A stretch of 64,000 nt of DNA from Lantana camara (lineage: Eukaryota; Streptophyta; Magnoliopsida; Lamiales; Verbenaceae). The notes beneath the pieces were generated by a model that was not told where the DNA came from, searched no databases, and saw only the letters and a program-made list of their open reading frames with translations. Below are positions 1-11,676 of this stretch, one piece after another. The stretch's first letter is position 1, and every line of letters begins with the position of its first letter. The position numbers and the translations under genes were made by a program. The stretch is taken from positions 38,828,001-38,892,000 of the forward strand of contig CM074861.1 of the NCBI GenBank assembly GCA_037501455.1. Reading direction: 5' to 3'.

Positions 1-630
1 TAATTCTTACTTTGAAAACTGATTCGAAGTGAATTGCGACGGCCTGATCAACCTTAGCATAATCTAGAATTACCTGAGAATTGAGAAATTAATGGTAATT
101 GAGATTGTTTTCATAACTAGTAGATTTTAGGAATGCAAAGAGATTTGGTTCTTAATCTATACAACGGTAAATCCTATTCCATGCCAAGCCTCTAGAATTT
201 GATTTGCACTAGTCTTGGTCTTGTTGGTTTAATTAATTTATTAATGATTGCGAGAGCAACGTTGAGCTTAATTGAACACTTGATTATACCTTGAGAGAGT
301 ATAATACAAACTTAAGTGACTAGGTTGTAGAGTTGCACTTGTCAATCGAGTATTATATTGAATCAAGCATGTATATGTTATTACTCCCCAGCCTAATTAG
401 TTTATTGATTTTAATCCAAGCGTTTTAGTTGTTAATTGTGTTTTATTCTAGTTAATTGTTTACTTCCGTTTTAGTAGATAGAGAACCACTTGAATTCGTT
501 CGGTCTACAGATTAGAAAAAGATATTGAGTAGTGATTGATTTCCCTTCCCTGTAGGTACGATCCTCTTGTGCTATGCGTATATTTTTAGTGTACACTTGC
601 ATGATTGGTTTAACTTATAAAATCAGAAAA
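1..630. other. Unassigned AT-rich sequence, possible edge of another LTR element
   Basis: No open reading frame or recognisable domain is seen on either strand. The stretch ends in a motif near 541-600 (a CCCTGTAGGTACGATCC-like run) that resembles the 3' part of some plant Ty3 LTRs, but no LTR terminus, primer site or repeat partner is in the window. It is separated from the LTR-like sequence that follows at about 631 by a junction without a visible target duplication. Assignment to any family is a guess. Confidence 0.3.
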
Positions 631-2375
631 ACACCGGGCTGCTCCGTAAATGGTGGGTCTCATGCAAGAGGTGACCGTCAGCCCTTTCTTTCCCGATTCC
701 CTCAATACACAAGCCCCTGGGCCCCAGGAAGTGTAATAGTCTCGCCAAAATAGCACAGGATCAAGATTCAGGTGCATTTGAAAACGTTTGTCATTTGAAA
801 GCAAGTATAGATATATATAGGTTTTTGGCCAAATTACACATAAAGAGGTTGTAGGGTTTTTATAATATATCCTAACAACTCCTCACCTGTACCGAAACTA
901 AAAAAAGGCAAACAGACTCCCCGGACCCTACTCGGCAGGCTCAACATCCTCCTGAGAACTCTCTGAATAAGAAAAACAGGACACGAGTGAGACTCGACTC
1001 AATATGAACCAAGTATGACGTACTGAAAATGATAAAATATGCACAACGTGATCATAGAGTTAAGATCTATTAAGAACAAGTTCTTATACACAATTAATGT
1101 TCCGGTCATGGTTTAATAAGAAATCGATTATGATAAAGTATAAATCAAAGTAGAGGTTAACATGTAATTGATTAATTATACCGCACATTAACCATGTAAG
1201 CAAGGCTCGGATAAAACATAAACAAAATGAAATTAGTTACACAAAACAACCAAAAGCATACACAAGTAACGGGCGTTACCTCCCGGCAGTACAAAGCTGG
1301 TAACGGGCATTAATCAAGGTAGGCCTCCAAAGTTCTGAAAGGCATGGAGGTAACGGGTGTTACCTCCCTCAGTGTAAAGTTAGGTAACGGGCGTTACCCC
1401 TGGTAGAAATGCATCCCCTGTTTCTCTTCCCTTTATGTAGCAACGAACTAACAACACAAGAACAAGCTAAACACTTTCCAAACCATAAAATTCACTAAAA
1501 TAACTCAGGAAACATATATTGGATTCATATATATCAATTAGGCATCAATTAAACCAAGGAAACATGTAGAGATCATCAAAATCCTCATATAAAACCCCTA
1601 AAGGTCATGTGATCAAATATGCTCCAAATTTCATAAACTCAAGTTTTATATGCATGAAACCAACTCTAGATCACCATACATACTTCATATTACTTCAAGG
1701 ACTAGAATTAAACCATAAGCCCTAACATAATCTCCAAGTTTCATTATGCACACATAATTAAACTCACCTTGAATGGAAGAAGAGTCGAAGGGGAAGGAGA
1801 AGAGATGATCTTGAGATGGATTTCTTGAAGATAATGGAAAGAAAACTTAGCTCTTCTTGTCTTGCTTGGATCAACCAAATGAAGAGAGAGAGAGAGATGG
1901 AGGGGTATGGTATCTCCTGTTCTTGTAAAAAGAGATGAAAATGTGCAAGTGTGTATATATGTGTGTATATATCGATATATGTACGTGAAAAGGAAGGGGA
2001 AATTGCCATTTAGTCCTCCAAAAATTCAAATGTATGCAATGTGGTATGTAATTTACAAAATTTACAATTAGGTCCACATCCAATTATCAATTAAGTCCAA
2101 GAATTTCATAAAGTTGCAAATAAGGTCAATTAAGCATATGATTCTCAAATTATAAATAATTAAACACTTGATCATGCTCAGGGAAATTGAACATATAATT
2201 CGCGGAATTAAACTCACCAAGTTAGAAATTTAAATCACATAATTAACAAGTAAACGAATTAAATTAAATTAAGTTGCGCAATTAAAACAACGAAAATGAA
2301 GTATATAAAACTAAAATCTCAAAACTCTCACGCGTGGCGCGAGTACCTGTACGGTCGAGAAGTCGGGGTGTCACA
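631..2375 (-). mobile_element. Truncated Ty3/gypsy LTR 'E', minus sense
   Basis: The plus-strand right edge ends GGGGTGTCACA at 2375. Read on the minus strand this is an LTR start, TGTGACACCCCGACT, closely matching the start of solo LTR F (18304). Inside, the run near 660-760 is homologous to the LTRs of element B (the GTCAGCCCTTTCTTTCCCG region). A palindrome array lies at 1265-1398, about 980-1110 bp from the LTR 5' end. The 3' part of the LTR is missing at the left side (about 631), so the TSD cannot be checked; the base after the right end begins ATGAG. Short reading frames at 1764-2083 are AT-rich noise. It probably inserted into element D. Confidence 0.75.
1265..1398. repeat. Array of four 16-bp palindromes (GGTAACGGGCGTTACC word)
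   Basis: Four units at about 1265, 1299, 1349 and 1383 match GGTAACGGGCGTTACC exactly or with a few changes. Start-to-start spacing is 34, 50 and 34 bp. The units stand out as CpG-rich dyads in an AT-rich LTR. The same layout with different words is found in LTRs A, B, C and F. Function unknown. Confidence 0.85.
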
Positions 2376-4541
2376 ATGAGGGTTCCTCTCGACCCTGATT
2401 TCGTGGCTCTTCTCAATGCCTTGGACATAGCTCTCATTCAACTCCTTCCGACCGCATACCAGCTGGTGAATACATTCAGACTCCTACTGCACTGCTTGAA
2501 GCTCCCCACCTCCCTCGCTCATTTTGGCGAGGTGTTCTTAGCCTCGAGTTCCCCAGTAGCCTCTCCAGACGGCAGAGGCTTTGTGAAGCTGCAGGCCCGC
2601 CCTAATACTTCCAGATTGTCAAAGCCAACAACACATCTCACAGGCTTGGCTGGAAACATAACTTCTTGTACATCAAGTCCCCGGTCGGGTGGCCTGGGCT
2701 GAATCATACTTCTTGGAACGATATCGAAAAGGCCAAGATGCCCAAAAGAAGACCCACTTGGCCGCCCACTTTGATCCAGCGATTGAGGGAGATCGGGCCC
2801 ATGTGTGCTTGATTCTTAACTCAGCCTCAGCTCATATTCGAGGCGGGGATGGGCCCGGGAACCCTTAGAAACAGGGACTTCACCTTGGGTACAAGTGATA
2901 TTGTCTTCAATTTCGAACACCCAAGCACGTTCTCTTCTAACCACTCAATCTCTTTAGTCGTTTTAGAGTTTATCATTCCTGGTTCTGGAGTATCCTTCTC
3001 ATCAATCTCCTTTTCCTCGTGCAGGTACGATCCTGATGGCTTCTAGGAAAGAGATTCTTGCTGCCGAGATCAGAAATCGCAATGCCAAGTTGAAGAAGAA
3101 GAATCAGCCCCCAGTTCCGGAGGTCGAGGTGGTCGTGCAAGCACAGCGAGCTCGCGATGCGGTCGACAAGGTGATTCAGGTTGCAGCGCAGGCCCCCAAC
3201 TCCCAGGCTCCCATCGATAATTCCCAATGAGCGGGTCGAAGAAAGAGGAAAAGCTCAGAGGCCTCAAGGATGATGATGCCCGACCATCATCTGGGTCGGG
3301 TCTGAGCGATCCACGGGATGGCCAGTCGATGCCTCACCCCACTGCCCCCGCGTTCGGATCTTCTGGGTCGCGTACCCATATTACTTCCCAGAATAAGGGG
3401 AAGGGGGTCGACTGGGAGCCCAGGCCCGAGGATTATAAGAAGTTCTTTGAGTACGCTCGGATGAATGAGCCCAAGTACCTTGGGGGGACTCTCAACTCTT
3501 CGACCAGATGGGAGCGAGCGGGTGATTGTGGATGATCCTTATGTCTTAAATGTCGTGCGCCACTTCTACTATGCCCTTCAAACATAGGCCGACCATAAGC
3601 TGCTATGGCAAGACGACGACCAGGAGAGCGAGGATAATTTCATTCTCTATCTCTTCTCTGTAAGTTTCATCATTTGCCTCTTTCCTTTTTGTAAATTAAT
3701 ATCTTTCTTTCATTCCATTAATCTTCCCACTCGATTCTTTTCCTAGGCAGTGATTCGAGGGTTTCATAACTCTCGTCGTTGGAAAGCTTACAAGGCCGAG
3801 CGGAGGGATATACGACAGGTGGCCGACCAAGTTTATGGCCAGCTTGAGGCCGAGAAAAAGATCACTGCGGATTTGCAGGGCAAGCTGAATGAGAGGAAAG
3901 AGGTATTCGCTAAGGTCGATGCTGAGTTGGTGAAAGCTGTTGAGGAGAAGTCCGCGTTCGAGGCAAAGGTGAGGAAATTGGAGGCGAAGCTTGGGAAGTA
4001 CCAGCAAGATTGCAATGAAGCTTAGCTCGAGGGCCACAAGACCGGGCTCATGGAGGGACATAAGCATGGCCTTTAGGCGGCCAAAGAGACGTATGAATAT
4101 CTGCTCTCGGGGATCGAAAATTATGCGGTCTTCCGGTTTGTTGAGAGCCTGATGTTTACTCGAGCTACCATGATCAAAGGATCTGCTGATTTTGAAGAGG
4201 AGTTCGAGCTTTGCATGGCTCAGGTTAGGGAGGCGGGCTATCTTCCCACGAGTTATGACACTGACAAGGTTGGGACCGAGTGCCCCAACCCCAGACCAGA
4301 GGATGAGAGGCCAAAGGCCCATTGGAACGAGGAGCCTGACTGGGAGGAGATGGAGTTTAACTTTTCCCTCGACCAAGTCAGGGCACAAATTATGGGTTTA
4401 AGGATCCCTGATGGCATGCCGGAAGCAGTTAACTTCGAAAGTACTATGGCCAAGAAACTGGCGGCCTCTAAATCGGCTCAGGGATCTCGTAGAGCCTCGA
4501 CCCTCCCAGCTGATGCCTCCTTGTGCCAACCCCCTCAGTAG
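2376..4541 (+). pseudogene. Antisense additional ORF of element D (putative gypsy-type transposon protein), broken
   Basis: The frame runs opposite to gag-pol. It opens with an M-R-V-P-L-D-P-D-F segment at 2376, typical in my memory of the plant 'putative gypsy-type transposon' domain (PF04195-like), followed at about 2610-2800 by a segment with the GWK..FLYIK pattern of that domain. Later pieces are a low-complexity linker (3036-3535), then after an apparent intron a long charged coiled coil (3750-4020, rich in E, K, A, with heptad-like spacing) and an acidic tail ending at 4541. Stops at about 4023 and 4074 look like CAG-to-TAG changes; there are also frame changes near 2540 and 3200. Function of this protein class is unknown. 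The domain name is from recall; the antisense position is seen directly. Confidence 0.62.
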
Positions 4542-5240
4542 TGATGTTTTCTGTTTACCTATTTTGTTTCTAGGTTAGAGTAGGTAGGCTGTCGATGCTT
4601 TTATAGATTGACCTAGTTAGTGTCGGCCCGGTTGGGTTCGACGAGTGCTCCCATCGGGAAACTGCAAAGAGCTTTCGGGCTCAACTTTTGTAATATCTTG
4701 CCTTTTAATTAATATTACTTATTTCTGATCGAATTAGCGACGTTCTGCTATGCATGTTCGATTTTTCGTTGTTGCCTTATTATCACTTTGCCTTGCTTGA
4801 ATTAACATTTACTCAGAACACATGTTAGAACAAAAGACATGAGGGTCGAATGAATTAGTATCCATTGATAACATATGTTCAACTCGGTTAAATAGAATTT
4901 TTGAGTAATGCAAGGATGGCAACAATCGATCCGCGGACGGGGATTTCTTTCATTGAATTATATAAAAACTCCAACTTACAAATAATGTTCAGATATAAAA
5001 ATGCCTTAAGTTATGAGCATTCCATGATCGGGGAATCGAGCTCCCGTTGATCTCTTCCAGATGATAAGACTTGTTTTTTCAAAATTTTCAAATACGGAAC
5101 GGACCTTCCCAGTTAGGGTCGAGTTTCCCCACATGCTGGGTAACATCGACCCTCTTCAGCACCACGTCTCCTACTTTGAATTCCCTGGCCAAGACCTTCT
5201 TGTTGTAGCTGCGAGCGATAAACGCTCGATACTATTACAT
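4542..5240. other. Non-coding spacer of element D between antisense ORF and integrase
   Basis: No coding frame longer than about 100 residues has family similarity here. The run from about 5061 corresponds, on the minus strand, to the degraded C-terminal end of the integrase (the region after the YGSEAVIPAE motif). The part 4542-5060 is AT-rich with no recognised signal. Confidence 0.5.
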
Positions 5241-7140
5241 TCATCGGTAGGCCCTTTCTCTGTTTTCTTCAATTGTATCGAGCTTAAAGGCCCGATTTTC
5301 AATGTTTCGATCCAACTGATAATGCGATATCCTGGTCGTTTGATGCTGAACCTCAGCTGGGATCACTGCCTCTGATCCATAAACGAGCGAAAAGGGGGTT
5401 CGTCTGTAGCCATACGTGGGGTCGTTCTGTAAGCCCATAAAACCCCATTGAGCTCCTCCATCCAAGCTCCTTTCTTGGCCTCGAGGTGAGTCTTCAGGTT
5501 TTGGACGATGATCCGATTTGTCACCTCTGTTTAGCCATTCGACTGTGGATGCCCAACTGAAGTGAAATGTTGGCTGATCCCCATGTCTGAGCAGTACGCT
5601 CAAAGTTGCTCACTTCTGAACTGAGGTCCGTTATCGCAGATGAGGACCTTGGGAACTCCAAAGCGGCAGATAATGTTTTTCCACAAAAAGTGCATTATGA
5701 CCCTGAAAGTGATCTTTCGAACAGTAGCCGCCTCGACCCATTTAGAGAAGTATTCGACGCAAACGATTACAAATTGGCATTGGCGAGGGGCCAAAGGGAA
5801 AGATCCCACAATATCGATCCCCCATTGGTCGAAGGGCCAGGAAACATCGATTGGAATCATTTCCGATGGATGCTGATATGAAATGTTCAAATGCCTTTGA
5901 CAGTTGGGACATTTCTTTACAAAATTGATGGAATCTTTGACCATGGTTGGCCAATAAAACCCGCTTCGACCAATCTTCTTGGCCAGAGACTTGCCTCCGG
6001 AACGGTTCCCACAAGTTCTACCATGTATTTCTTCCAGCACATCTCTGGCTTGGGACGGCCGGAGGCACCTCTTGGTTGGGTCTGTGTACGACTTCTTGAA
6101 TAGTTTTCCATCTGTATCCAGCACATAGCCGCTCGAGCCACCAAACGATGCCTCTCTGCACGATTTTCTGGAAGAACCTGGTCTCTTAAGAACAGGATGA
6201 TTTCGTCCAATCGACAAGGCTCGGCCAGGTCGATAGTCCTGATCCCTTCAGGTGTGGGGTGGATGACTCGGGTCGTGGTTGACATGAAGGTTATGGCTCT
6301 ATCCCTGGTTCCTCTTAGGCCATTAGCGACTTTGGAGAGGGCGTCTGCTCTTTTGTTTTCTTCTCGAGGGATCTGCTCGAGTTGGAAATCCCTAAATTCT
6401 ACTGCCAGGGATTTTACCTTAGCCAAATATTTCACCATTGTCTCCTCTCTGGCCTCATAGGTCCCGGGCACCTGACTAGCGATGAGCTGGGATCCTGTCA
6501 GAGAAGTTAGCTTCTCAATCCCTTGCTCTTGAGCGATTTTCATTCCGGTAATAAGGGCCTTGTACTCGGCCTCATTGTTCGTAGCCGAGAAATTCAAACA
6601 GATGGAGAAATCGAGCTCATCTCCTTCAGCGTTCCTCAGGGTCACCCCACACCTCCCCCAGACGTGGTCAAAGAGCCATCGACTGACAGGATCCAGTTGG
6701 TTGAAGCCTCCGGTGTCGACAATGTAGCTCCTTTTTAGATCAGAAAATCTGCCAGGACTTGCGCTTGGTAGGCGGTTCGAGGTTGATAACTTACATCATA
6801 CTGTCCCAATTCGACCGCCCACTTAACTAGCTCCCCGAGGCATCTAGCTTCTCGAGCACCTGCCTCAAAGGTTGGTCAGTTAAAACAGTTATAGAATAAG
6901 CTTGGAAATATGGTTTCAACTTTCGAGCTCTGGTGCGTGTGCACTAGAGCCAAACCGAACCTTTTAATCTCCAAATATCGAGTTTCTGCCCCATGGAGAA
7001 TTTTACTGTCATAATATACCGGCATGTATCTTTTGTCACGATGGCGACCAGAACGGAGCTAATCACTTGATCCGAAATGGCCAGGTACACATACAATCTC
7101 TCTCCTGGCTCAGGTTTGGCGAGCAATGGGGGAGACTCGA
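5241..7140 (-). pseudogene. Element D pol: RNase H and integrase, fragmented
   Basis: Reading the minus strand from 7140 down: a Ty3 RNase H start (residues like KPEPGERLYVYLA, 6944-7126), a second RNase H-like domain (5917-6645, with NNEAEYKALI and the ADALSKVA end motif), then integrase (5600-6217) with the zinc-binding CPNCQRH, the first catalytic Asp in WGIDIVG, FSKWVEA, and the second in CDNGPQF, and the C-terminal part (5241-5603) with TPFSLVYGSEAVIP. Two RNase H-type domains in one pol are typical of the Tat lineage. Frames overlap in different phases, so several frameshifts have occurred. The upstream RT lies beyond inserted element A, at 17191-18303. Confidence 0.85.
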
Positions 7141-9766
7141 TGTAACGCCCTAAATTTTCGGAAGTTCAGGTAAGCACTCCACGTGCGGGTCTTCGGGAGT
7201 TGGGAGGTTTAATTTAATTATTTCATTCGTTTATTAACACCTTTCATCATATTATATGCATTATATCTTCATACATTTATACGAATTGTCATTAACATGA
7301 ATTATATGAACGAATTGCTATATGTGACCTAATTACATTGTATGCCCTCAATTGATCTTTTGTGTAAATTATGGACTTAGTTGTATAGCATGGAATGGAT
7401 TTAAGTGATCTTTTGGTTAGAGATAATACTTGAGTGAATGAATTTAACATTAGGAGGACTAATATGCAAAATGTGGGGAGTCACACATATTCATGCAAGA
7501 CTTTGGTATATCATCTTATTTCTTCCATTTCATTCCATCATATTCCATTTCATTCCAAGAGATAAGAAATCACACACTTACACACACTCAAGACCCATTT
7601 TTACACCAAAGAAGAGAAGGAGAATTTCATCTCATAATTCAAGCTAGACTTTGAGGGAATTGTGGAGCTAGAATCATCATCATCATCTTACTATCATTTC
7701 ATCTCATATTTCTTTCATCTCAAGGTATAATATGAAAATTGTGTGAATCTCTTGAATTATGATTCAGTATGGTTTATGGATTAATTGATGAATTCTTGTG
7801 TATTTATGATTAGAAGCATGTTTATGATCAATAGGATTAAAAGCTTGCATTAAAACTTGGAATTTTTTTTGGAAGTTGGAAGCATGAATATATATGGGGT
7901 TTTCGTGATTAATTCTTGAGGACTTGATGCATGTTTTATGGTTTGTTTAATGTATAAGTAAAGTATAATGTGTATTGGATGTATTTGAGTAATTGTTATG
8001 GATTAAATGTTGAGTTGTTGATGGATTTTTGAGGTTTTAGTTCTAATCCCCTGTTTTGTCCCCTGTTTTCCGCTGCTGCGTACCAGATCGCGGTCGCGAC
8101 TGAAAATAGAACAAAAACTGTCGAGCTCGTGACCCACTCACGTGTAAAACTTGCCACACCCGCGACCCGATTTTGGCCATGTTTCGAGATTTGAAAATTT
8201 GGACGAAAAATACCTGAAAAATGGCGTGACCCCTCCATTTTCTGCATGAAAATTCATTTTCATAACTTTTCTTGCATGGTTTTCTTGACTCGTTTTCGGC
8301 ATGTATACTTCATTGGTATGTCATATAATGTGTTACCTTATGTGTATCATATGTAACATGAGATTTCATGCTTAAGCTCCATAGGAGAGGTTTGTGTAAT
8401 ATTTCATACTTTGATTTGTACATTGATTACTTCATCCTTGCTACATTATTTGATAAAGTTAATATGTTTATGATATTCATCGGCTGTAATTGCATGATTG
8501 ACATTAGGGAACATGTCGTTCGTCTTAAATGGTTCATGCGATTCGAATCTTACGTAGACTGGTCCTTATTGCATAGATCACGGTCCCGGAGTCGAGGAGC
8601 ACGCTCCGTAGGGTGTTTCCTTTCTAGTTTTGGTTGGTAAAGGTGAGGTTATTTCTATATGTATAGAACCCTACAACCCTATGTGAATTTTGGGCCAAAA
8701 TGTATACTTATATCTATAGTTTTCCTTAAACTCAATTGTTTTACCACTGAACGATTGTTATTGTACTGAACCATTGTTACTGAACTGTATTGAATTGATT
8801 TTTTTGGCGAGTATATTGTTCACTGTGGGCCCGAGGGTAGTGTATTGAGCCAACCGAGAAAGCTTGGGCTGACGGGTAATTCTTGCATTATTCTCACGTT
8901 GTTAGGATGACCCCTGAACCCACTAGGCGATTAGTGGGGAAAGGAGTTCCGGGCTTAGGAATTCATGTACCCTTTGCCCAGACTGATTGGATGGTGGGGC
9001 CTTGCAATCCCACCCTCACCCCGGAGGAAGAAAGGATTATTGAAACTGCTACTTGTGCACTGTAATTGATTGCCTGACCACCTAATCACCTAAAGATTGA
9101 ATTATTGTACACAGTCGGAGAAAGGTTGGAGAATTTCCCTCACTCGTCGGGCCACTGATTGATTGAATTGAATTGACTGAATTGATTGAATTGTAAATTG
9201 ATTAGTTATAATCTCGGGCGAGTTCTATTTTATCCTTGAACTTATATTGTTTCTTTTATAAAATTTTACCAGAGATTATGGCTTGCATGGTAATTGCACT
9301 TATATTAATTAAACCCCTCACTCAGTCTTTCATAGACTGACACCTCATATTTTCAGGTATTGCCGGTTGAGTGCTAGCCGGGATTGAGTCGAGTTTTGCT
9401 TCTTTTGGGTCTAACACTTATCATTCTCATGTTTCATGTACATTATGGATACATTTATAGCTCTTATGACTTGTTTTGGTATCTATGTATATATTATGAA
9501 TGATACTTGAGATTTTGGGTATGTAATTATGGAAATGATAGTATGAAGTGGAAAATGAATAATGAAGTGAATGTATATGGATATGCTCCGGCTTAATGCT
9601 ATGCATGTTGGTATTTAATTGAGGGTTAGTCCCGCCTAGCTGGTATTTTGTTTTTTTTTATTGTCTCTCGTTTGCTATAGACTTGATTCATGTATGGGTG
9701 CTCGTTCCATATGTGGATTGAACTATAGTGCGGGGGATGTGGCTACCTAGCATTCTAGGTGCTACA
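7141..9766 (+). repeat. 5' LTR of element A
   Basis: 2,626 bp, from TGTAACGCCCTAAA to GGTGCTACA. It is 35 bp shorter than the 3' LTR, mainly because of a loss inside the palindrome array near 8118-8145. Short frames inside (for example 8368-8640 and 8883-9065) recur in the 3' LTR and are not genes. The segment 8880-9060 is homologous to the inverted copy in LTR B (50713-50949). Confidence 0.92.
8086..8240. repeat. Degraded palindrome array in 5' LTR of A
   Basis: Recognisable units are GATCGCGGTCGCGACT at 8086 and TGCCACACCCGCGACC at 8152, plus a worn unit near 8222. At least one unit present in the 3' LTR copy is deleted here. CpG-to-TpG or CpA changes explain some of the damage. Confidence 0.75.
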
Positions 9767-9774
9767 TCCTAAGG

Positions 9775-9790
9775 TGGTACCAGAGCCCGG
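9775..9790 (+). other. Primer-binding site of A, initiator tRNA-Met
   Basis: TGGTACCAGAGCCCGG lies 8 bp after the LTR end and matches the 3' end complement of plant initiator tRNA-Met (normally TGGTATCAGAGC) with one change (T to C). It primes minus-strand DNA synthesis. Confidence 0.9.
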
Positions 9791-10009
9791 TTGTAAAATC
9801 GCGGTTCTAGTGTCGTGTCTTGTGAGTCTAAGTTGTACGGCATAGGATTATTTGATTAATTGTGAGCCTTGCATTTTATTTGAATCTACTTGGATCTATT
9901 TGAACCTATTTGAATTAATTAAATTATGAGATTTAGGTGTACTATGAGTTTTATTGCACTCATTTGCACATGTTAATCAAACATGCATGTACAGTGTTTG
10001 AATTTCAGG

Positions 10010-11676
10010 ATGCCACGTGGTCGCCCTCGTAGAGAGCATTCTACGGGTCATAGGCACCATCCTCATGATCATTCTCCTCCACCTCCACCCCCTCAAGCTC
10101 AAACTCAGGATTTCTTAAATTCTATGGTTCAGTTAATAGATTAGAGGCTGCGAGATTTTGTGCCTCCAGCACCACCAGTTCCTCCACCACAACCGGCACC
10201 GATTTCAGCTATTCTTCAAGAATTTTAGAATCAACATCCACCAAGGTTTTTCAAAGGAAATGATATGCAGGCCGAGCAAAGGTTTAAAGAAGTTGAAAGA
10301 ATTTGGAATCTCATCCCTTGTGAATCAATAGAGAAGGCTCGGTGCATCCTTACTTTAATTCAAGGGGAAGCTTATTCTTGGTGGGAAAGTACTAAGATTG
10401 TTTTAGATGCTGCTGGGGAGGAAGTCACGTGGGAAGTCTTTGTAAGGGAATTTAAGAATAAATTTATTCCTCCCTCTTCTCGTACTCGAAGACTTAAAGA
10501 ATTCATGGAGCTTAAACAAGGAGAAAGATCGGTTGCGGAGGATATAGCCGAGTTTGAGAGGTTGTCTAAGTATGCACCTAACATTGCAAGCGACGACTTC
10601 CACAAGGCTAAGCAAGTTGTACAAGGTTTGAGGCCGGACATTCAAGCGGCGATTTAAGCGGTCAACACAAGTATATGGAAGAAAGCCACTTCAAAGGCTT
10701 TAAAGGTTGAAGATTCGGTTAATGCACGGAGATCTACTTATCGGTCAGGACAGGGTTCAGGATCGGGGATCAAGAGCAGGTTACAATATGGGCGAGAGGC
10801 CAATTACTTACGAGACAGCTCCTCCACAACCGAAGGGTCCAGTAAAAAAGTTTAAGCAACAAGGATCGGTACAGAAGGCTCTTCCGCCTCCTACTTTGCC
10901 ACCACCACCAGAGAAGCCCAAGTGTTCTTTCTGCGGGTAGCCTACTCATCATTATGATAATTGCAGGAGACTCCTTGGGTTATGTTTGATATGTGGAAAT
11001 ACCGATCACAGGGTGGATACTTGTCCAGATCATCGGGACCAGTCTACCGGGGGTCAGAGACTGTTGATTAGAGCCCGTACCTATGCTCTAGAAGGAGAGG
11101 AAGTAGATGCAGACGTGGACCCTGCTGCAGTTGTTGAAGGTACCATTTGCATTCATGATACAAACATATATACCTTATTTGATTCGGGAGCCACTCGCTC
11201 CTTTATTTCTCGTGATATATCTATGAAATTGCCTCTGTGTGTTACTTTCTCTTCTGCATACTATGTTGTTAGAACTCCTTTGGTGGTAGTGTAGAAAGTA
11301 ATCAGGTTTTTCAAGAGGTGCCGGTGAGTATAGAGGGTCGGGTTTTCTCGACGGATTTTATTGAATTGCCGATGTCTCGCTATGATTCTATCTTGGGAAT
11401 GGATTGGTTATTCAAGCACTGTGCTACCGTGGATTGTCGTGCCAAGAGAGTTCAGTTGGGTTCAGAAATTATCACGGGTTGGGGTTCTAAATCGGTGCCT
11501 TTATTATCCTTCTCTGAAGCTCAGAAATTGGTCCTTGACGGGGCTACAGGATTCATAGCCTATATTCTCAATCGACCCAAGGATCAGGTGAAATTAGAAG
11601 AAACAGAAGTGCTTAAGAAATTCCCCGAAGTGTTTCCGAAGAAACTGGATTCGTTGCTGCCGGATAGAGAGAGATA
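10010..11676 (+). pseudogene. Element A gag and protease, with stops
   Basis: The start ATG at 10010 gives an arginine/histidine-rich then proline-rich leader equivalent to the gag start of element B (49760). The capsid-like part (10265-10657) has the gag pattern with ITLIQGEAYSWWES-type and FKNKFIPPSSRTRR residues. Two CX2CX4HX4C zinc knuckles follow, at about 10930-10970 and 10987-11030. The aspartic protease has its DSGA active site near 11185. In-frame stops at about 10142, 10227, 10656 and 10938 each sit where element B or the family has Gln, so CAA/CAG became TAA/TAG; another stop lies at 11293. A small insertion near 11670 shifts frame just before RT. Gag packages RNA; the protease would process the polyprotein. 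Not functional as it stands. Confidence 0.88.

Noticed and set aside
3696..4388. 230-codon minus-strand frame
   Set aside because: It is the shadow of the plus-strand coiled-coil and acidic part of the antisense ORF, whose residue pattern fits a known domain; the minus frame is Leu-rich without motif.
9775..9790. tRNA gene fragment
   Set aside because: Only the 3'-end complement of initiator tRNA-Met is present, next to an LTR; it is the primer-binding site.
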